A stretch of DNA of 64,000 nucleotides, taken from positions 310,001-374,000 of the forward strand of contig NZ_JABBPD010000007.1 of NCBI RefSeq assembly GCF_012927445.1. Reading direction: 5' to 3'. A program made the position numbers and the translations under genes. Numbering within the stretch: the stretch's first letter is position 1; each line of letters opens with the position of its first letter. The notes beneath the pieces are model-generated. The model worked only from the letters and a program-made list of their open reading frames with translations, had not been told where the DNA came from and made no database searches. This DNA is from Rhodoferax sp. GTDB taxonomy: Bacteria; Pseudomonadota; Gammaproteobacteria; Burkholderiales; Burkholderiaceae_C. Positions 59,606 to 64,000 of the stretch are shown here, piece by piece.

Positions 59606-60670
59606 ATGAGCTACCAACTGACCATTGAACCGCTAGGCGCCATCATCGAGGTGGAGGAGGGACAGACCCTGCTGGATGCCGCCTTGCGCCAGGGCATCTA
59701 CATTCCACACGCTTGTGGCCACGGTCTGTGCGGTACCTGCAAGGTTCAGGTCAGTGACGGTGACGTGGACCATGGCCACGCCAACCCGTTTGCCTTGATG
59801 GACTTTGAGCGTGACGCCGGCAAGACCCTCGCCTGCTGTGCAACGCTGCAAAGCGATGCCTGCATCGAGGCGGACATTGACGAAGACCCGGACGCGCAGG
59901 TGATCCCGGTGCGCGACTTTCACACCACGGTGTCGCGCATTGAGACCCTGACGCCCACCATCAAGGCGATCTATCTCAAGCTCGATAGCCCGGTGCATTT
60001 TCAGGCCGGGCAGTATGTGCAGGTGGTGATTCCCGGCATCGAAGGCAGTCGCGCGTTCTCCATTGCCAACTCGCCGGCGCAGGTGCAGGCCACGGGTGAA
60101 ATTGAACTCAATGTGCGCATGGTTCCCGGCGGCGCGGGCACCACCTGGCTGCACCAGAGCCTGAAGGCGGGCGACAGCCTGCAGATCTCCGGACCCTATG
60201 GACGCTTCCTGGTGCGCAAGTCGGCCAAGCTGCCGCTGGTGTTCATGGCGGGCGGATCGGGCTTGTCAAGTCCACGCTCCATGATCCATGACCTGCTGGA
60301 AGAGCAGAGCCAGCAGCCCATGACCCTGGTCTACGGTCAGCGCACGCGCGAAGAGCTGTACTACGACGATGCGTTTCGTGAACTTGCCGCCCAGTACCCG
60401 CACTTCACGTATGTGCCGACGCTGTCCGGGGAACCTGAAGGATCAGATTGGGCGGGGGCGCGAGGCTATGTCCATGATGTGGCCAAGGCGCACTTTGGTG
60501 GCACCTTTGCAGGCCACCAGGCCTATCTGTGCGGACCACCGGTGATGATTGAAGCCTGCATTTCGACCCTGATGCAGGGACGGTTGTATGAGCGTGATAT
60601 CTACACCGAAAAGTTTCTTTCAGCGGCCGATACCAACCAGCAGCGCAGTCCGTTGTTCAAGCGAGTTTGA
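59606..60670 (+). CDS. dmpP: phenol hydroxylase NADH:acceptor reductase DmpP
   Basis: This 354-residue reductase has an N-terminal [2Fe-2S] domain (CGHGLCGTCKVQV, later Cys in LACCAT). FAD-binding (RAFSIANSP) and NADH-binding (VFMAGGSGLSSPRSM) domains follow. It passes electrons directly to the DmpLNO hydroxylase, with no Rieske ferredoxin in this system. It completes the dmpKLMNOP set. Confidence 0.95.
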   Translation: MSYQLTIEPLGAIIEVEEGQTLLDAALRQGIYIPHACGHGLCGTCKVQVSDGDVDHGHANPFALMDFERDAGKTLACCATLQSDACIEADIDEDPDAQVIPVRDFHTTVSRIETLTPTIKAIYLKLDSPVHFQAGQYVQVVIPGIEGSRAFSIANSPAQVQATGEIELNVRMVPGGAGTTWLHQSLKAGDSLQISGPYGRFLVRKSAKLPLVFMAGGSGLSSPRSMIHDLLEEQSQQPMTLVYGQRTREELYYDDAFRELAAQYPHFTYVPTLSGEPEGSDWAGARGYVHDVAKAHFGGTFAGHQAYLCGPPVMIEACISTLMQGRLYERDIYTEKFLSAADTNQQRSPLFKRV

Positions 60671-60682
60671 GGAGCCATCACC

Positions 60683-61030
60683 ATGTTGTTCGACACCCGC
60701 CCCAAGGTCAGCGTGCACGTCGCGCAAACCAACGAAACCTATCTGTGTGCGAATGATGAAAGTCTGTTGCAAGGCATGCTGCGCCTGGGTCGCAAAGGCA
60801 TCCCGGTGGGCTGCGTCAACGGCGGTTGTGGTGTCTGCAAGGTCCACGTTCTCGAGGGGCAATGCCGCCCCTTGGGCCCCATCAGCCGCGCGCATGTCAG
60901 TGCCGCAGAGGAAGCACACGGTTTTACCCTGGCCTGCCGTGTCGCACCCATCACTCCTGTTCAGTTGGAGGTGGTTGGTAAATTTGAAAAGCCGTTTCGC
61001 AGAGGGTTTACCACCGCGGTAAATCCCTGA
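60683..61030 (+). CDS. dmpQ: chloroplast-type ferredoxin DmpQ/XylT-like
   Basis: This 115-residue ferredoxin has [13 protein letters not shown] and a distal Cys in LACRV, the plant-type [2Fe-2S] pattern. XylT and DmpQ re-reduce the active-site iron of catechol 2,3-dioxygenase after inactivation by substituted catechols. It lies directly before the dioxygenase gene, as in other meta pathways. GAGGAG precedes the ATG. Confidence 0.92.
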   Translation: MLFDTRPKVSVHVAQTNETYLCANDESLLQGMLRLGRKGIPVGCVNGGCGVCKVHVLEGQCRPLGPISRAHVSAAEEAHGFTLACRVAPITPVQLEVVGKFEKPFRRGFTTAVNP

Positions 61031-61055
61031 TTATTTTTACAACGAGGAGACATCA

Positions 61056-62000
61056 ATGGGTATCTTACGTATCGGTCACGTCAGCCTTCGGGTGATGGAC
61101 ATGGCAGCCGCGCTCAAGCACTATGAAAACGTGCTGGGCATGAAAAAAACCATGGAGGACAAGCACGGTAACGTGTACCTCAAGTGCTGGGACGAGTGGG
61201 ACAAATACTCGCTGGTGCTGACCCCGTCCGACCAGGCTGGCATGAACCACGTCGCCTACAAGGTCGAGAGCGATGCCGACCTGGACGATCTGCAACAGAA
61301 GGTCGAAGCCTACGGTATTCCTACCACGGTACTGCCAGAAGGCACGCTGCCGTCGACCGGTCGCATGCTGCAGTTCAACCTGCCCAGCGGCCACGAGATG
61401 CGGCTCTATGCGATGAAAGAATACGTCGGCACCGAGGTCGGCACCGAGAATCCGGACCCGTGGCCCGACAACATCAAAGGCGCTGGCGCGCACTGGCTGG
61501 ATCACTGTCTGTTGATGTGCGAGCTCAACCCGGAAACCGGCGTCAACAAGGTGGCCGAGAACACCAAGTTTGTGATGGAGGTGCTCGACTTCTTCCTCAC
61601 GGAACAGATCCTGGTCGGCCCCACCGGTGACATGCAGGCCGCCACCTGGCTGGCGCGCTCCACCACGCCGCACGACATCGCCTTTGTCGGCGGCCCGCGT
61701 ATGGGTCTGCATCACATCGCGTATTTCCTGGATTCGTGGAACGACATCCTGAAGGCCGCCGACATCATGGGAAAAACGAAGACCAAGATCGACGTCGCCC
61801 CCACGCGCCACGGCATCACACGCGGCGAGACGATCTATTTCTTTGACCCGAGCGGCAACCGCAACGAAACCTTCGCCGGCCTGGGTTACCTGGCACAGCG
61901 CGACCGGCCTGTGACCACCTGGTCGGAAGACCATTTGGGCAGCGGCATCTTCTTTCACACGGGGGAGATGGTGTCGTCGTTCACAGAGGTGTACACCTGA
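61056..62000 (+). CDS. dmpB: catechol 2,3-dioxygenase (extradiol, meta cleavage)
   Basis: This 314-residue two-domain vicinal-oxygen-chelate enzyme has iron ligands at His150 (HWLDHC), His220 (GLHHIAYF) and Glu271 (GNRNETF). It opens catechol next to the diol to give 2-hydroxymuconic semialdehyde. The sequence resembles the I.2.C branch (for example TbuE), whose members accompany toluene monooxygenases in oxygen-poor aquifers; the branch is inferred by eye. AGGAGAC precedes the ATG. Confidence 0.95.
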   Translation: MGILRIGHVSLRVMDMAAALKHYENVLGMKKTMEDKHGNVYLKCWDEWDKYSLVLTPSDQAGMNHVAYKVESDADLDDLQQKVEAYGIPTTVLPEGTLPSTGRMLQFNLPSGHEMRLYAMKEYVGTEVGTENPDPWPDNIKGAGAHWLDHCLLMCELNPETGVNKVAENTKFVMEVLDFFLTEQILVGPTGDMQAATWLARSTTPHDIAFVGGPRMGLHHIAYFLDSWNDILKAADIMGKTKTKIDVAPTRHGITRGETIYFFDPSGNRNETFAGLGYLAQRDRPVTTWSEDHLGSGIFFHTGEMVSSFTEVYT

Positions 62001-62070
62001 TCTATCCCATGAACCCTTTGCACAGGCAAGCCCTGGTGCGAAGGGTTAACGCTGAAGAGAATGAGAACGC

Positions 62071-62133
62071 ATGAAAAAAACCATCATTGCCATGGCTGTA
62101 TTTTCAGTTGTGAATGACTTTGGGGGCGCTTAA
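62071..62133 (+). other. 20-codon signal-peptide-like open frame
   Basis: An ATG with GAAGAGAATGAG upstream is followed by KKTIIAMAVFSVVNDFGGA and a TAA. The basic then hydrophobic pattern looks like a signal peptide that lost its gene, or whose frame was broken from the GlcG/HbpS-type gene four bases downstream. It may be only a leader peptide or chance. Confidence 0.4.
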
Positions 62134-62137
62134 GCCT

Positions 62138-62617
62138 ATGAGCAGCACGACGACCAAATTCGCACTTCAGTGCAGGGGAGATGCGCAGTCTCTCAGCGTG
62201 CCATTGCGGACCATTGACTGGCACGCGGCCTACCAAGCCATCGGTGCGGCAGTGCAAGCCGCCGAGGCCCTGGGCGTGCGCGTCAATGTGGCGGTGGTGG
62301 ACGCTTCCGGCGTGCTGGCGGCTTTTTTGCGCATGCCGGGTGCGCCGCTGCATTCGGTCGACATCGCCATTGACAAGGCCTACACCGCCGCCAGCTTTGG
62401 CCTGGCGACCAGCCAGTGGACCGATGCCTTGCAGCAGCACTCCAGCGCCGTGCGGGAAGGCCTGGTGCTCCGACCGCGCTTCGTCGCTTTTGGCGGCGGC
62501 CTGCCGGTGCTGGAAAACGGTCAACGCATTGGCGGCATCGGCGTCTCTGGTGGCTCGGAGCAGGAGGATGAAGCCTGCGCCCGCGCCGGACTGACGGCCA
62601 TCGGATTGAACAACTAA
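62138..62617 (+). CDS. GlcG/HbpS-family protein of the meta pathway operon
   Basis: This 159-residue protein of the GlcG/HbpS (haem-degrading, heme-binding) fold has ALGVRVNVAVVDASGVLAAFLRMPGAPLHSVDIAIDKAYTAASFG and VAFGGGLPVLENGQRIGGIGVSGGSEQEDEACARAGL. Members recur in phenol and toluene operons between the dioxygenase and the semialdehyde dehydrogenase. Their role is unknown; suggestions include iron, haem or cobalamin handling. It lacks a signal peptide itself, but a signal-like frame lies just upstream. Confidence 0.88.
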   Translation: MSSTTTKFALQCRGDAQSLSVPLRTIDWHAAYQAIGAAVQAAEALGVRVNVAVVDASGVLAAFLRMPGAPLHSVDIAIDKAYTAASFGLATSQWTDALQQHSSAVREGLVLRPRFVAFGGGLPVLENGQRIGGIGVSGGSEQEDEACARAGLTAIGLNN

Positions 62618-62654
62618 GGGCGAAGAGCCAAGCACCATTTCACGAGAGAAAAAT

Positions 62655-64000
62655 ATGAAAGACTTCAAGAACTTCATCAACGGCGACTACGTCACCAATG
62701 TCAGCGGCAGAACCTACGAGAAGCGCAATCCGGTCGACAATTCGCTGATCGGCCTCGTTCATGAGGCTGGCCAACCCGAAGTCAATGCCGCCGTCGCCGC
62801 CGCCAAGGCCGCATTGCATGGCCCCTGGGGTCAGCTGTCGGTGGTGGACCGGGTCGCCATGCTGGACGCGGTGGCCAACGAGATCAACCGTCGTTTTGAT
62901 GACTTCTTGCAAGCCGAAATTGCCGACACCGGCAAACCGCTTAGTCTGGCCTCGCACATCGACATCCCGCGCGGTGCCGCCAACTTCAAGATTTTTGCCG
63001 ACACCATCAAAAACGCCTCGACCGAATCGTTCGAGATGCGCACCCCCGATGGCAAGACCGCGCGCAGCTACGGCGTGCGCACCCCGCGCGGCGTCATCGC
63101 CGTGGTCTGCCCGTGGAACCTGCCGCTGCTGCTGATGACCTGGAAGGTCGGCCCGGCGCTGGCTTGCGGCAACACCGTGGTCGTCAAGCCCTCCGAATGC
63201 ACGCCGGGCACCGCCACCCTGCTGGGCGAGGTGATGAACAAGGTCGGCGTGCCACCTGGCGTCTACAACGTGGTGAACGGCTTTGGCGTCGATTCCGCTG
63301 GCGCCTTCCTCACCGCGCATCCGGATGTGAACGGCATCACCTTCACCGGCGAAACCAAGACCGGCACCGCCATCATGAAAGCCGGCGCCGACGGCATCCG
63401 TCCGGTGTCGCTGGAGCTGGGTGGCAAGAACGCCGCCGTCGTGTTTGCCGACTGCGATTTCGAGAACGCCGTCAACACCGTCACCCGTTCGGCCTTTGAG
63501 AACTGTGGCCAGGTTTGCCTGGGCACCGAGCGCGTGTACGTCGAGCGCCCGATCTTTGACAAGTTCGTGGCCGCGCTCAAACTCAAGGCCGAGGGCATGA
63601 AGCCGGGCCGCCCGTTCGATGCCGACACCAAGATCGGCCCGCTGGTCAGCAAGATTCACCAGAAGAAGGTGCTGTCCTACTACGCCAAGGCCAAGGCCGA
63701 AGGTGCCACCATTGTCTTTGGCGGCGGCGTGCCCGACATGCCGGACGAGCTGAAGGACGGCTGCTGGGTGCAACCCACCATCTGGACCGGCCTGCCGGAA
63801 ACCGCCTCCGTCGTGCGCGAAGAAATCTTCGGCCCCTGCTGCCACATCCAGCCCTTCGACACCGAAGAAGAAGCGGTGCGTTTGGCGAACGACACCAAGT
63901 ACGGTTTGGCGACTTCGATCTACACGCAGGACATCAGCCGCGCCAGCCGTCTGGCGACGCAGATCGAAGTGGGTCTGTGCTGGATCAACAGCTGGTTTTT
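62655..64000 (+). CDS. dmpC: 2-hydroxymuconic semialdehyde dehydrogenase, C-terminus cut by window end
   Basis: The visible 448 residues match the XylG/DmpC family of about 486 residues, so roughly 38 residues lie outside. Catalytic Glu254 is in SLELGGKNA and Cys288 in ENCGQVCLG. PWNLPLLLMTWKVGPALACGN is the cofactor-binding block. It oxidises the ring-cleavage product to 4-oxalocrotonate with NAD. It follows the GlcG/HbpS-type gene, as in other dmp/phc/tbu clusters. The rest of the meta pathway should follow beyond 64000. Confidence 0.95.
   Translation, partial: MKDFKNFINGDYVTNVSGRTYEKRNPVDNSLIGLVHEAGQPEVNAAVAAAKAALHGPWGQLSVVDRVAMLDAVANEINRRFDDFLQAEIADTGKPLSLASHIDIPRGAANFKIFADTIKNASTESFEMRTPDGKTARSYGVRTPRGVIAVVCPWNLPLLLMTWKVGPALACGNTVVVKPSECTPGTATLLGEVMNKVGVPPGVYNVVNGFGVDSAGAFLTAHPDVNGITFTGETKTGTAIMKAGADGIRPVSLELGGKNAAVVFADCDFENAVNTVTRSAFENCGQVCLGTERVYVERPIFDKFVAALKLKAEGMKPGRPFDADTKIGPLVSKIHQKKVLSYYAKAKAEGATIVFGGGVPDMPDELKDGCWVQPTIWTGLPETASVVREEIFGPCCHIQPFDTEEEAVRLANDTKYGLATSIYTQDISRASRLATQIEVGLCWINSWF

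Overview
The window looks like an origin-proximal chromosomal segment of an aerobic betaproteobacterium of the Comamonadaceae (Rhodoferax/Polaromonas type). This rests on the high GC content, the mnmG-rsmG-parA-parB locus with four parS sites, a dispersed palindromic repeat that I recall from that family, and the close resemblance of the catabolic genes to those of Comamonas and Ralstonia. The genus assignment is inference; there is no rRNA gene here.

Layout. (1) 1-3652, minus strand: a small operon of class II aldolase, coniferyl-aldehyde-type dehydrogenase and GMC oxidoreductase (cut by the window edge). (2) 4070-11428, plus strand: mnmG, rsmG, a LysE-type exporter, parA, a small serine hydrolase, parB, a membrane-anchored methyltransferase and a degenerate HD-GYP protein; parS sites lie in mnmG, rsmG and upstream of parA. 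(3) 11479-12903: an FAD-linked oxidase. (4) 12965-23914: an aerobic carbon monoxide oxidation locus. The minus-strand genes are rcoM-like CO sensor, coxM, coxS, coxL (form I active-site motif AYRCSFR), coxG, coxD, coxE, a MocA-type cytidylyltransferase and a coupled 2OG-Fe(II) oxygenase. A novel-looking 6-TM protein and an XdhC/CoxI maturation factor are divergent. (5) 23951-35949: cobalamin adenosyltransferase, thioesterase, acetoacetyl-CoA synthetase, a PAS-GGDEF protein, two small lipoproteins and a 2036-residue hybrid histidine kinase. (6) 36296-40686: an ABC importer with a RutR-like TetR regulator, a RutR-like operator and a sigma-54-like promoter. (7) 40845-42564: secreted proteins of unknown function, including an internally duplicated one with a decayed third copy beside it. 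(8) 42756-64000: a BTEX/phenol catabolic island.

The island has two nearly identical divergent modules. Each has an XylR/DmpR-class activator facing a sigma-54 promoter. The first drives a six-gene toluene/benzene monooxygenase (tmoABCDEF order), followed by a FadL/TodX-type outer-membrane channel and a chemoreceptor. The second drives a multicomponent phenol hydroxylase (dmpKLMNOP order), a chloroplast-type ferredoxin, catechol 2,3-dioxygenase, a GlcG/HbpS-type protein and hydroxymuconic semialdehyde dehydrogenase (cut by the window end). The second activator is translationally coupled to a GntR/FCD repressor. Together the genes encode uptake and sensing of an aromatic hydrocarbon, two successive ring hydroxylations to a catechol, and meta cleavage.

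The most interesting signals are: a TCGA-centred palindrome repeated four times at matched positions in the two divergent promoter regions; a Leu at the position of TmoA that controls regiospecificity; a chemoreceptor that looks like an AT-rich sensor half joined to a GC-rich signalling half next to a truncated aer gene; a dispersed repeat that has become coding inside acetoacetyl-CoA synthetase; a LOV-like PAS domain in the giant kinase; and the RcoM-CODH locus with two uncharacterised partners.
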